The translations under genes and the position numbers were made by a program. Of a stretch of 49,656 nucleotides of DNA, positions 41,926 through 49,656 are shown piece by piece; the stretch's first letter is position 1; each line of letters starts with the position of its first letter. This DNA is from Flagellimonas beolgyonensis (GTDB taxonomy: Bacteria; Bacteroidota; Bacteroidia; Flavobacteriales; Flavobacteriaceae). Below the pieces are notes generated by a model, which had not been told where the DNA came from, did not search any database, and worked only from the letters and a program-made list of their open reading frames with translations. The DNA lies in assembly GCF_003992615.1 (NCBI RefSeq), contig NZ_RZMY01000012.1, positions 355 through 50,010 of the forward strand, in the 5' to 3' direction.

Positions 41926-44118
41926 TTAGTTTTTGTAGAATTTGGTGCTCTTGATACCGGCGTAATCCTGAACCACCAACACATACAATCCTGAAGCCAA
42001 GGAAGACACATTGATTGACCCCTGTGTTTTTCCTTTTCGGATAATGTTGCCTGAGGTTGTTACAATGGAAAATTGGGCGTCTTTGGACAGTTCGGCCTTT
42101 ATGTTCAAATAATCCACAGTAGGATTGGGGTACACGGCAATATTTAGTTCTTGAGGAATGCTTAAGGGCGCATTTTCCATAAGTTGCGTTGCTGTACCGT
42201 TGAATTCAAATTCCAAAGTCTCAGAAAATTCGGATACGGCATTTTCGGTACAAATGGAACGGACACGGGCCTCGTAAACCTTACCGAATTCCAAACCAGA
42301 AAGGTCAAACGTGTTTTCCCAGGTCAGCTCACTGGTCCATGAATCCGAATCGATACTTCTATATTGAACTTCAAAAAGGGTCTCTTCCGCTTGGTCCCAC
42401 AATATTTGGGCGCTTTCTTCAGTAGTGGTTCCCAATTCCAAGTTGGAAGGCACATCAATCGAACATGCCGAAATTTGTGCACCGGAAACGATCAGGGAAA
42501 AGTCTTGGATGCCATGGGTCAGGGAACCTTTATGGGAAATTGTTATGGTATATTCGCCGGAGGCATTGGCAATCTCGATGCGCTCGTACGGATCTACCTG
42601 GTTATCCCCTTTGGTGGCCGCATCATTGGCCCTGGCAGGATTCAATTTCCAAGGCATGTACGTTTCACCGTTTTTGGTGATACGGATATCCAAATCGTTG
42701 ATCAATGCTGCAGTGCTGTTGTTCAACTCGCCTCGGTTCACGTAGGTGCCTTCTGGGTCGGTCCAAGATAGAGAAGCCATCAAGGGACCATCACCATTGG
42801 CTTTTACGGTAATGGAATAGGTTTCGCCATTGGTCAAGTTTTCCTCGTTCACCAAAGAGGTAAACTCCTTGTTTTGAAGCAATTCAGCAGCTGCTTTGGC
42901 ATTCATAACGCCCCAGCCCATTTTGTAATCGGGACCCTTTGCATCCACATCATCAGCGGTATGCAAAGCCAAACCCTTAAGGGTTGCTGCCTTCATGTAC
43001 GTGCCAAAAAGTTCTTCATGGTACTGTTGCAACAACAAAAGTGCGCCTGTAACCCCGGGGGCAGCCATAGATGTTCCAGAAGAAACCTGATAGCTGCTGT
43101 TGGTGGCCGAACTGGTGGATAGGATGTTGGAACCGTCACCAGCCAAATCAGGTTTTACACGACCATCATCCACGGGACCAAAACTGCTATAGCCGGCCAC
43201 ACTGGCCTTGGTCAAATTACCTTTGCTGTCAATTTCTGTATTTGCACCGGCTATGGTCAATCCATTTTTCGTAGTGGTAAACCCCAACAACAAGTCAAAC
43301 CCATCGGCAGATTTTCCGAAATTTGGCGTGGCATTGTCAAAAGAATTTTGGGCATTTCCTGCCGCGGTCACCATTAAATAATAGGGCGCATTGTACATGA
43401 TCTTGTCCCAATCCTGGGAAATTTTGATGTAGGCTCCAAAATACCAATCTGGTACCCTGTCCGATAGAATCCCGTAAGAATGGTTGCTCAACAACAACCC
43501 ATTGGCGGCCGCTTCGGCCACTTCGATCTTGTCACGGGTCCAATCGTGGGTCATGGCCTTGGCACCAAAGGCAACCCCTTTGGCATTGGGCTCTACACCT
43601 GCAGAAATCAAATTTCCGGTAACAAGAGTGGAGTGCAAACTAATTTCAGTGGAGCCATCCGCATTTTTGGCGCGGGCATCAAATTCTTGGTGCGAAGTAA
43701 GGGCCACCCCGGCATCCCAGACGCCCACTTCCATTCCAGTACCACTCAAGCCGAGATTCAAAAGGCCATTGTTATATAGTGTATGGGCCCTGGATGTTTG
43801 GGACGCAGGGTCGTTCAATGTGGTAAAATACAAAGGAGTACCATCTGCTCCGATGGCTTTCAACTCAATTTGGGAACCATTGGCAGCTTTTTCCACTTTC
43901 TTCATTCCCTTGGAAGTAAGCTGTCCGATTTTTTGAGCTGTAATGTTGTGTTCCGTTTCCCATTCCGAAATAAGGGAAACTATCTTTTCTGTCTTGTTGG
44001 AAGATTTGATGTGCTGTTTGGCTTTTTGGGATTGGCCGTTTACAGAAAAAATGCCTAAAACCGCAATTGTAATGGTTAAGATCGCTCCCTTAGCCCCTGT
44101 AGGATATCCGTAGTCCAT
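41926..44118 (-). CDS. S8 subtilisin-like peptidase with type IX secretion signal
   Basis: A 730-residue secreted serine protease. Signal peptide about 1-28. The triad is Asp135 (VGVWDAGV), His162 (LHSTLVTGNL) and Ser350 (SSGTSMAAPG), with the oxyanion Asn255 in TAAGNAQN. The His motif has Ser where most subtilases have Gly (HGTHVAG). Then follow a P/homB-like jelly-roll (about 430-555), a fibronectin-III-like domain (about 558-640) and a C-terminal type IX sorting domain (NIAVYPNPTVDYLNIKAELS ... STKFYKN). It would be secreted across the outer membrane and anchored or released. No promoter box is clear upstream. Confidence 0.93.
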   Translation of the reverse strand: MDYGYPTGAKGAILTITIAVLGIFSVNGQSQKAKQHIKSSNKTEKIVSLISEWETEHNITAQKIGQLTSKGMKKVEKAANGSQIELKAIGADGTPLYFTTLNDPASQTSRAHTLYNNGLLNLGLSGTGMEVGVWDAGVALTSHQEFDARAKNADGSTEISLHSTLVTGNLISAGVEPNAKGVAFGAKAMTHDWTRDKIEVAEAAANGLLLSNHSYGILSDRVPDWYFGAYIKISQDWDKIMYNAPYYLMVTAAGNAQNSFDNATPNFGKSADGFDLLLGFTTTKNGLTIAGANTEIDSKGNLTKASVAGYSSFGPVDDGRVKPDLAGDGSNILSTSSATNSSYQVSSGTSMAAPGVTGALLLLQQYHEELFGTYMKAATLKGLALHTADDVDAKGPDYKMGWGVMNAKAAAELLQNKEFTSLVNEENLTNGETYSITVKANGDGPLMASLSWTDPEGTYVNRGELNNSTAALINDLDIRITKNGETYMPWKLNPARANDAATKGDNQVDPYERIEIANASGEYTITISHKGSLTHGIQDFSLIVSGAQISACSIDVPSNLELGTTTEESAQILWDQAEETLFEVQYRSIDSDSWTSELTWENTFDLSGLEFGKVYEARVRSICTENAVSEFSETLEFEFNGTATQLMENAPLSIPQELNIAVYPNPTVDYLNIKAELSKDAQFSIVTTSGNIIRKGKTQGSINVSSLASGLYVLVVQDYAGIKSTKFYKN

Positions 44119-44272
44119 AAATTAAGTTTAGGTAAGATTTGTACTACGAATATATTATTGAAGAGCTAAATCATCGGTATAATTCCTACTTTATTCGATG
44201 AAATACATAGTGTTTTGCTGTAAGTTGTTGTGATAATTAACTTTTATGTGGTGTATCTTTTTTCTTACTTTA

Positions 44273-45271
44273 TTATTTATGTTCCTTTAGGACCATATAA
44301 ACTGGAAAATGATCGCTATACCCTCCCAAATACTTCTTGCCAGCAAAGGTTCTATACGGATTTCCGCGATAACGCCCCTTCCATTCCCGCAATAAACGAG
44401 GTGCAAAAACCTTTGCCTTAACAAAGGAGTGCGTTCCGGGCTCAACGTTCAAAAAACTATGGGAAACCAAAATCTGGTCGAATAGGCTCCACGCTCCTTT
44501 ATAATTGGCACTACCGGCTTCCTGGGTCAACAACTGCTCCATGGGGTTGATGAACAGGCCTGTTTTCATCAAGGTTTGAATACTCTCTGAATTTGGATCA
44601 TCGTTAAAATCACCCATGATGATCAAATTCTTAGGCCCTTTTTCGAATTGGTCCAATTTCCCAATGATGGTTTCTGCCGCTTTTATTCGTTTGTAACTGG
44701 TCTCATCTGCTCCTTCCCTTCGCGAGGGCCAATGGTTCACAAATACATGGACCTCTTCTTCATGCAACCTTCCGTGTACATACAAAATATCCCGTGTTAA
44801 ATCGCGATCACCATTGGTATTGTTCACCATCAACGGAACAATTTCGGCATTTAGCACCTCAAAATGTCCTTTATGATAGATCAAAGCCGTATCGATGCCT
44901 CGCTCATCCGGGGAATCAAAGTGGACAAAATCATAGGCGATGTTGCGCAGCCTTTTGGCGGAAAGCAGGCTTTTGATCACTGTTTTGTTCTCCACCTCCG
45001 CAATGCCCACCAGCACGGGCGGAAGGCTACTATCCTCCAGCCCTATTTTTGAAATGGCCCTTGCTATTTTCTTCACCTTCTTTTCAAACTTATGCTTGTT
45101 CCAGTTCCGGAAACCTTTCGGGGTAAAATCATCATCCAGGGCATGGGGATCGTCCCAAGTGTCGAAAAAATTCTCCAGATTGTAAAAAGCTACTGTGTAT
45201 TTGTTATCGAATCTTCTCAAGTTGCTTTTTTTGAAGGGATTGATTTGGGCAAAGTACAAAACAGCAACCAA
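44273..45271 (-). CDS. Endonuclease/exonuclease/phosphatase family protein
   Basis: A 332-residue EEP-superfamily protein close to Exo_endo_phos_3. Motifs: VAFYNLENFFDTWDDP (Asn and Glu for the metal), GIAEVENK, HWPSRREGADE, IMGDFNDDPNSES, and GGYSDHFPVYM (final Asp-His). All core catalytic residues are present. The start is non-ATG: no in-frame ATG occurs before the domain, and TTG at 45271 is the likely start. Divergent from hflX with only 34 bases between starts. Substrate could be DNA or a phosphoester. Confidence 0.88.
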   Translation of the reverse strand: MVAVLYFAQINPFKKSNLRRFDNKYTVAFYNLENFFDTWDDPHALDDDFTPKGFRNWNKHKFEKKVKKIARAISKIGLEDSSLPPVLVGIAEVENKTVIKSLLSAKRLRNIAYDFVHFDSPDERGIDTALIYHKGHFEVLNAEIVPLMVNNTNGDRDLTRDILYVHGRLHEEEVHVFVNHWPSRREGADETSYKRIKAAETIIGKLDQFEKGPKNLIIMGDFNDDPNSESIQTLMKTGLFINPMEQLLTQEAGSANYKGAWSLFDQILVSHSFLNVEPGTHSFVKAKVFAPRLLREWKGRYRGNPYRTFAGKKYLGGYSDHFPVYMVLKEHK

Positions 45272-45280
45272 AACATTGTG

Positions 45281-45288
45281 TAAATTTG
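45281..45288 (+). promoter_or_regulatory. Candidate -7 box of hflX
   Basis: TAAATTTG, a perfect TAnnTTTG, 17 bases before the hflX ATG at 45306. No clear -33 TTG at the right spacing. It lies in the 34-base gap between the two divergent start codons. Confidence 0.5.
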
Positions 45289-45305
45289 TACTTTAATTCC
45301 ATTTG

Positions 45306-46517
45306 ATGTTAGAAAAGAAGTCGATAGATTATGAAAATGCGGTACTGATCGGAGTCATCACCCAAACACAGGATGAGACCAAGGTAAACGAGTACCTGGA
45401 TGAGTTGGAATTTTTGACCTACACCGCTGGAGGCGAAGTAAAAAAACGCTTCATTCAGCGTATTGATGTGCCCAATCCCAAGACCTACATCGGTACCGGT
45501 AAAATGGAAGAGGTGGAAGCCTACGTCAAAGAAAATGATATCGGATCGGTAATTTTTGATGATGAGCTAACCCCTGCCCAACAGAACAACATTGAAAAGT
45601 TGCTCAAGTGCAAGATCTTGGACCGAACCGGTCTGATCCTCGATATTTTTGCACAGCGGGCCCAAACCAGTTATGCCCGTACCCAAGTGGAACTGGCCCA
45701 ATACGAATACCTTTTGCCCCGATTGACAGGACTTTGGACGCACTTGGAGCGGCAACGAGGGGGTATCGGGATGCGCGGACCCGGTGAAACGGAAATTGAG
45801 ACAGACAGGCGTATTGTGCGTGACCGCATTGCGCTGTTAAAAAAGAAACTTACCAAGATCGATCGCCAAATGGAAACCCAGCGGGGTAATCGTGGTGCCC
45901 TGGTCCGGGTGGCTTTGGTAGGGTACACCAACGTGGGCAAATCAACCTTGATGAACGTGATCAGCAAAAGCGAGGTATTTGCGGAAAACAAACTATTCGC
46001 CACCTTGGACACTACCGTACGAAAAGTGGTGATTGGCAATCTGCCCTTTTTGTTGAGTGATACGGTTGGATTTATCCGAAAATTGCCCACACAACTGGTG
46101 GAAAGTTTTAAAAGTACCTTGGACGAGGTACGCGAAGCGGATTTGTTGCTACATGTAGTGGATATTTCCCATCCGAATTTTGAGGAACACATTGCCTCCG
46201 TAAACCAAATTTTGGGCGAAATCGGTTGTGCTGAAAAAAAGACCATCATGGTCTTCAATAAAATCGATCAGTACCATCCCGAGACCATTGCCGAAGACGA
46301 CCTGACCACGGAACGCACCACGGCCCATTTTACGTTGGAGGAATGGAAAAACACCTGGTTCAGCAAGATCGGTGATCGGGCGTTGTTCATTTCGGCCCTG
46401 AACAAAGAAAATTTGGACGAGTTCCGAAAAAGGGTGTATGACGAGGTGCGTGACATTCATGTGACCCGCTTTCCGTACAATAACTTTTTGTACCCGGAGC
46501 ATCTGGACGAATTTTGA
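45306..46517 (+). CDS. hflX: Ribosome-associated GTPase HflX
   Basis: A 403-residue GTPase that binds the 50S subunit and splits stalled or stress-paused ribosomes. The N-terminal HflX domain ends with the RGGIGMRGPGETEIETDRR signature and a coiled-coil-like helical segment. G motifs: G1 GYTNVGKST (about 206-214), G3 DTVGF (252-256), G4 NKID (318-321). A short C-terminal part ends VTRFPYNNFLYPEHLDEF. ATG at 45306 chosen over TTG at 45303. Confidence 0.95.
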   Translation: MLEKKSIDYENAVLIGVITQTQDETKVNEYLDELEFLTYTAGGEVKKRFIQRIDVPNPKTYIGTGKMEEVEAYVKENDIGSVIFDDELTPAQQNNIEKLLKCKILDRTGLILDIFAQRAQTSYARTQVELAQYEYLLPRLTGLWTHLERQRGGIGMRGPGETEIETDRRIVRDRIALLKKKLTKIDRQMETQRGNRGALVRVALVGYTNVGKSTLMNVISKSEVFAENKLFATLDTTVRKVVIGNLPFLLSDTVGFIRKLPTQLVESFKSTLDEVREADLLLHVVDISHPNFEEHIASVNQILGEIGCAEKKTIMVFNKIDQYHPETIAEDDLTTERTTAHFTLEEWKNTWFSKIGDRALFISALNKENLDEFRKRVYDEVRDIHVTRFPYNNFLYPEHLDEF

Positions 46518-46827
46518 TTCGTACAAGTCCAAATGCACCATTTTTTCGATTACATGTCTACCAATATCGGTTGCACCACAAAATTCGGGCAGTTCACAAC
46601 AATTATTTAGGGGATAACCACATTTGACCTACTTTCAAACTGTTTTTAAGTCATTTAGTGTCCACCCCGATCTTCAATGATCTTAACCTACTTACACATG
46701 GTCTTAAGAACTTAAAAAATCATTAAACCCCACAAAAAAGCCCTCTTTATAGAGGGCTTTTTTTATCTATAATTTGAAATTTGTCTATTCGAGTGATTTT
46801 TTCAGTTTGAAAAAATCGTATCGAGAA
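46518..46827. other. Intergenic region between hflX and DUF3078
   Basis: 310 bases with no convincing ORF. It contains the bidirectional terminator at 46734-46764. The first 215 bases are AT-rich; I see no RNA gene or palindrome there. Confidence 0.6.
46734..46764. terminator. Bidirectional Rho-independent terminator
   Basis: AAAAAAGCCCTCT / AGAGGGCTTTTTT, a 13-bp stem with a TTAT loop and a T tract on either strand. It would serve hflX on the plus strand and DUF3078 on the minus strand. Confidence 0.9.
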
Positions 46828-47760
46828 TTAAAACTTATAGCTCAAACCTAGGGTCCAATACGTTTGCAATTCGTTGTCGATGGTGTCGAAAGTGGCATTG
46901 GGGTCTGGGGTCGGTGCCCGGTTCACAATATAGTTCAAGGTTTCCTGTTTGTTGTTGCGCAGACCGAAATCGAACCCTACGCCTATCATTTTCCATAACG
47001 TGTAGCTGAAAGAGTTGGTCCAGGTCCAGTTGCTCAGGTCACTGCTTTTGTAGCTCTGGAACATGGACAGGTTACTCTTAAAACTTACAGCGCCGATCTG
47101 ACGGGTATAATCGGCCACGATCTTGGCTCCCATCGATGATTCAAAAATGGTGTCCTCACTGCTGAACACAAAGTTGTAGTTGAGTGGGTGCATCACCACG
47201 ATCAAATCGGGAATCGGGGTCCACGTGGCACCGACACCAATGTCGAGATAACCGGGATCATTAAAATTGCTCAATAAAGTGGTTCGGTATTCCGCAAGTG
47301 TGGAAATCGCAAATTTTTCACTCAATTTTCTACCGTACAGGGATGAAATATTGAACACATCCGTTGCTTGGCGAAAGCTGTCATCATCGTTCGGATCGTC
47401 CTTGTCATCCAACTTTACCCAAGCTAGGTTCACATTGGCAGCGTTGCGCCAAAAGAACTTCTCTTCCTTTAAATTAGCAAAGGCATTCACGGTAAATCCG
47501 ATATTTCCGGAAGAGTTGTTGGGTATACCTTGGGCAAACCAGTTGTTGAATTGGGAAAGACTTCCCCCGATGGTTCCGAAGGCCCCCACTTTCCAACCCG
47601 GAAGGGCATCCAATTGGGCTTGAAGGGCATCCACACGACCCTGAATGGCGGCAATGGAATCTTTTTTGGGGCCGATCTGGGCCTTGAGTTCTTCTTCAGT
47701 TTGGGCCGAAACGACCAATAGCACAAAGAAGGCCATAGCGGTCAATAGCGATTTTTTCAT
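46828..47760 (-). CDS. DUF3078 exported protein
   Basis: A 310-residue protein with a signal peptide ending VVSAQ (about residue 20), then a short coiled-coil-like helix (about 22-50: EEELKAQIGPKKDSIAAIQG) and a DUF3078 domain with the signature SLSQFNNWFAQGI. The rest is alternating strands ending in YWTLGLSYKF, as in an outer-membrane barrel. ATG at 47760 opens the leader. DUF3078 is a Bacteroidota outer-membrane family of unknown role. A TACTTTTG box lies 26 bases upstream. Confidence 0.88.
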   Translation of the reverse strand: MKKSLLTAMAFFVLLVVSAQTEEELKAQIGPKKDSIAAIQGRVDALQAQLDALPGWKVGAFGTIGGSLSQFNNWFAQGIPNNSSGNIGFTVNAFANLKEEKFFWRNAANVNLAWVKLDDKDDPNDDDSFRQATDVFNISSLYGRKLSEKFAISTLAEYRTTLLSNFNDPGYLDIGVGATWTPIPDLIVVMHPLNYNFVFSSEDTIFESSMGAKIVADYTRQIGAVSFKSNLSMFQSYKSSDLSNWTWTNSFSYTLWKMIGVGFDFGLRNNKQETLNYIVNRAPTPDPNATFDTIDNELQTYWTLGLSYKF

Positions 47761-47786
47761 AGTATGAGGTTTACTGTTTAGAACCC

Positions 47787-47794
47787 CAAAAGTA
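47787..47794 (-). promoter_or_regulatory. Candidate -7 box of the DUF3078 gene
   Basis: The minus strand reads TACTTTTG, a perfect TAnnTTTG, 26 bases before the ATG at 47760. No clear -33 element. Confidence 0.4.
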
Positions 47795-47937
47795 TAAAAT
47801 GTGCCTAAAATAATGCCATTCATCTATTCACCTATAAAAACAGATGGTGCATCAACCCAAATGTGATATCCATAAGATCACCTGCCGATGCCATTCCTGT
47901 TCGATGCATCTTGCACCCCCAAATTAAAATTATTACC

Positions 47938-48894
47938 ATGAAAATTAGAAATTTATGTCTATCTGCAGCCACAATGGCGCTTGTTTTATCCTGCCAAAAG
48001 GAGGACGATCCGAACAACTACCCCGTTATCAAGGATCAAATATTCAATGTTTTGGCAGACATTACCCCTTCCGACCCCATTGGGATGACCGTGGCCACCG
48101 ATGCTGATGGGGACACACTTTCCTACCGTATTAGCCAAAATGACGATGGGTTGTTTGAGATTGCAAATGATGGTCAACTTCGACTCGCTCAGGGAAAAAC
48201 ATTCGATCTTGCGAGTTATGCAATCCATGAGATTACCATAACCGTGTCGGATGGGAAGATTACCTCAAGTGCCCAAATTGCCGTTAAGGTAACTCCGGTC
48301 GACTTCTCCAATGTTGCACCAAAAATTGAAAATCAAAGTTTCAACACCATTGAAAGTATCGATACTTCCAATAAAATTGGTTTGGTACAAGCAACCGATG
48401 CCAACCAAGATGAGCTCAAATTCTCTATCATCAACAATGACAACGATCTTTTCCATATTTCGGATAAAGGGAGAATCTCATTGGCCGAGGGCAAATCCTT
48501 AAACTACGAAGAAGCCTCCCAACATATCATTACCGTCGGGGTATCGGATAATGAATATGAAGCAACAGCCAACATTACCATTCATGTCCGAAAGGACAAG
48601 GCTCCCGTGGCCGAACCACAGGAATTCAATGTGGTTGACAATATTAAGGATTCCGCTGTTATCGGAAGCGTGCTTGCACGTGACCCGGAAGGCAAAGAAC
48701 CGTCATTTACGATTGCCGTAAACGATGATAACCTATTTAAAATCAGCAAATCAGGTGAACTCAGACTGGATGAGGGCAAGCAACTTAATTTTGACAGTGC
48801 CGAGCAACACAGCATTATGGTAACCGCATTTGATGGCCATAACCACACTGACATTCCCATTACTATTATTGTAGAAAAGTATATGGAAGAGTAG
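47938..48894 (+). CDS. Cadherin-like three-repeat lipoprotein
   Basis: A 318-residue lipoprotein (lipobox LVLSC, Cys19) built of three similar units of about 90-95 residues. Each unit has IxxQxFNV / NQSFNT / PQEFNV at the start, a DxDGD, DANQD or DPEGK loop, a DDGLFEI / DNDLFHI / DDNLFKI strand, and an LxEGKxLN segment before a ITVxVSD strand. This matches tandem cadherin-like/Ig-type beta-sandwich repeats, which often bind calcium. ATG at 47938 opens the leader. A terminator follows. Likely surface adhesion or binding; partner unknown. Confidence 0.8.
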   Translation: MKIRNLCLSAATMALVLSCQKEDDPNNYPVIKDQIFNVLADITPSDPIGMTVATDADGDTLSYRISQNDDGLFEIANDGQLRLAQGKTFDLASYAIHEITITVSDGKITSSAQIAVKVTPVDFSNVAPKIENQSFNTIESIDTSNKIGLVQATDANQDELKFSIINNDNDLFHISDKGRISLAEGKSLNYEEASQHIITVGVSDNEYEATANITIHVRKDKAPVAEPQEFNVVDNIKDSAVIGSVLARDPEGKEPSFTIAVNDDNLFKISKSGELRLDEGKQLNFDSAEQHSIMVTAFDGHNHTDIPITIIVEKYMEE

Positions 48895-48925
48895 AAAATG
48901 AAATGTCATCGAACCTTAAGAAAAC

Positions 48926-48955
48926 AACCACTGGGCAACCGGTGGTTTTTTGTTT
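48926..48955 (+). terminator. Rho-independent terminator
   Basis: AACCACTGG / CCGGTGGTT stem (one T-G pair) with a GCAA tetraloop, followed by TTTTGTTTTT. It lies 31 bases after the stop of the lipoprotein gene. Confidence 0.85.
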
Positions 48956-49184
48956 TTCAACGTTGATAGCTCAGACGTCTGATGTGAGATGTGAGACTTA
49001 AGATATTGGATGTTAGAGCTAAGAATCTGAAAATCCAAGAATCAAGAAGCCGGAGTTTGGGGTTAAGGGTTAAGAAACCAACCTTCAAACAAACAATCAA
49101 TAAACCTATTATTAGGCGCTGAAAATCCAAGAATCCAAGTATCCAAAAATCAAGAATCAAGAAATAGTGATAAGTAATAAGTTG

Positions 49185-49233
49185 TAAGTGCTAAATGTTC
49201 AGTTTTAATTGGTTCGAGTGAATAGGTGTCATT
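49185..49233 (+). repeat. Direct repeat, copy 1
   Basis: About 49 bases beginning TAAGTGCTAAATGTTCAG. It recurs at 49328-49376 with two base changes (GGTTCGAG/GATTCGAG and GGTGTC/GGTGGC). Both are preceded by AAGAAATAGT. Confidence 0.8.
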
Positions 49234-49327
49234 CGTGTCGATACCTTTCAGATACCAGAACGAAGAATCCAAATATCCAACACTCCAAAAATCGAAGAAT
49301 CAAGAACCAGGAGCCAAGAAATAGTTT

Positions 49328-49376
49328 TAAGTGCTAAATGTTCAGTTTTAATTGATTCGAGTGAATAGGTGGCATT
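49328..49376 (+). repeat. Direct repeat, copy 2
   Basis: Second copy of the repeat at 49185-49233, 143 bases on. The block between them contains the AATCCAAA/AATCAAG simple-sequence run, so a segmental duplication in a repeat-rich spacer is likely. Confidence 0.8.
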
Positions 49377-49433
49377 AGTGTGGCTTAGTTAACAGTTGTT
49401 CGTTATCGGTTTCTCGTTGTTCGATTATTATTT

Positions 49434-49496
49434 ATTGTTAATTGAACATTGCCATACACCCTTCAACATTTACCAAAAAACTAGATTTCTCACATG
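49434..49496 (-). repeat. Right arm of the 63-bp perfect inverted repeat
   Basis: Exact reverse complement of bases 1-63. Its outer flank continues GCGTTCGAAATGATA, so the arm joins a sequence like the right half of the element at 18205-18296. There is no ORF. Confidence 0.9.
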
Positions 49497-49524
49497 CGTT
49501 CGAAATGATATAACAGGTCCACAT

Positions 49525-49632
49525 TGTCATTCCGTGGAGATGCTGAGCACCTGCCTGCCGGATGGTCAGGAAGTCGAAGCAAGATGCGAAAGCCATTACC
49601 TTGTGAGATTCTTCACTTTGTTCAGAATGACA
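49525..49632. repeat. REP-like element with TGTCATTC/GAATGACA ends
   Basis: A 108-base element bounded by TGTCATTC (49525-49532) and its reverse complement GAATGACA (49625-49632). Inside is a split copy of the CTTCGACT-type core (TGCTGAGCACC ... GAAGTCGAAGCA) flanking a CCTGCCTGCCGGATGGTCAGG palindrome-like piece. It lies 28 bases outside the right arm of the 63-bp repeat. Confidence 0.65.
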
Positions 49633-49656
49633 CCAGATTGTTCATTGTTGATTGAA

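Larger units (their letters stand above)
48895..49656. other. Gene-free repeat-rich region
   Basis: 762 bases after the three-repeat lipoprotein. It holds a terminator, a 12-bp palindrome TCAGACGTCTGA (48971-48982), degenerate AATCCAAG/AATCAAG runs, a ~49-bp direct repeat, the right arm of the 63-bp inverted repeat and a REP-like element. The minus-strand open frame at 48957-49160 is low-complexity Leu/Ile/Phe from these repeats, not a gene. Confidence 0.75.

Noticed and set aside
48957..49160. 67-codon minus-strand ORF (MILDFWILGFLDF...)
   Set aside because: Its Leu/Ile/Phe-rich sequence is the translation of degenerate AATCCAAG/AATCAAG repeats; there is no promoter and no protein-like composition.
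1..49656. Integrated phage, plasmid or transposon
   Set aside because: I find no integrase, transposase, terminase, Rep or Tra gene. The terminal inverted repeat lacks an associated recombinase within the window and resembles dispersed REP-like DNA.

Overview
This window looks like chromosomal DNA from a marine flavobacterium (Bacteroidota, family Flavobacteriaceae; a Muricauda/Flagellimonas-like genus is a guess). The grounds are a type IX secretion C-terminal signal on the subtilase, TAnnTTTG promoter boxes instead of -35/-10 boxes, almost no Shine-Dalgarno sequences, many lipoproteins with a Cys about 20 residues in, and families typical of Bacteroidota (DUF3078, DUF3050, DUF1460, DUF1080, VPS10/BNR proteins). 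I see no phage, plasmid, transposase, CRISPR, tRNA or rRNA.

Layout. 1-618: repeat-rich intergenic DNA with a small ORF remnant. 0.6-1.9 kb: two paralogous collagen-like lipoproteins, minus strand. 2.1-6.6 kb, minus: an exported protein of unknown function, an enoyl-CoA hydratase overlapping an NtrY-like histidine kinase, and HemJ. 6.6-13 kb, minus: two tandem ~1040-residue VPS10/BNR proteins. 13-17 kb, plus: a DUF1080 hydrolase, a Gfo/Idh/MocA oxidoreductase, DinB and an exported P1 peptidase. 17-20.4 kb, plus: an SPFH-GYF2 protein, its zinc-ribbon membrane partner and a propeller lipoprotein. 20.4-24.8 kb, minus: hemH, DUF3050, MATE exporter, lactonase-like lipoprotein. 24.9-26.9 kb, plus: MscS channel and DUF1460 amidase. 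26.9-28.5 kb, minus: AraC regulator and ThuA protein. 28.7-37.7 kb, plus: hemA-hemC-hemD-hemE-DUF6973-GNAT-hemF-phzF-hemB-serine hydrolase. 37.9-41.8 kb, plus: a BIG2/DM13 lipoprotein, an outer-membrane protein, a CNNM protein, an alkyltransferase and an exonuclease. 41.9-45.3 kb, minus: a T9SS subtilase and an endonuclease/phosphatase-family protein. 45.3-48.9 kb: HflX, DUF3078 and a three-repeat lipoprotein. The last 760 bases are repeats without genes.

The unifying theme is heme. The window encodes HemA, HemB, HemC, HemD, HemE, HemF, HemJ and HemH, which is every step from glutamyl-tRNA to protoheme except HemL. They sit in two operons facing away from each other (hemA and hemH) plus HemJ about 18 kb from hemH. 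An AraC-type regulator is divergent from hemA across an intergenic region holding an ACCGCT direct repeat. A DUF3050 protein with a possible diiron ligand set follows hemH directly.

The most striking structure outside genes is a perfect 63-bp inverted repeat at the two ends of the window (1-63 and 49434-49496). It is related to dispersed REP-like elements that also lie between genes at 18.2-18.3 kb and run into the 3' end of hemD. I did not find a clear new defence or mobile system. The best leads for new biology are the DUF3050 protein in the heme operon, the AraC/hemA control region, the collagen-like lipoprotein pair, the DUF6973/GNAT insertion in the hem operon and the repeat family.
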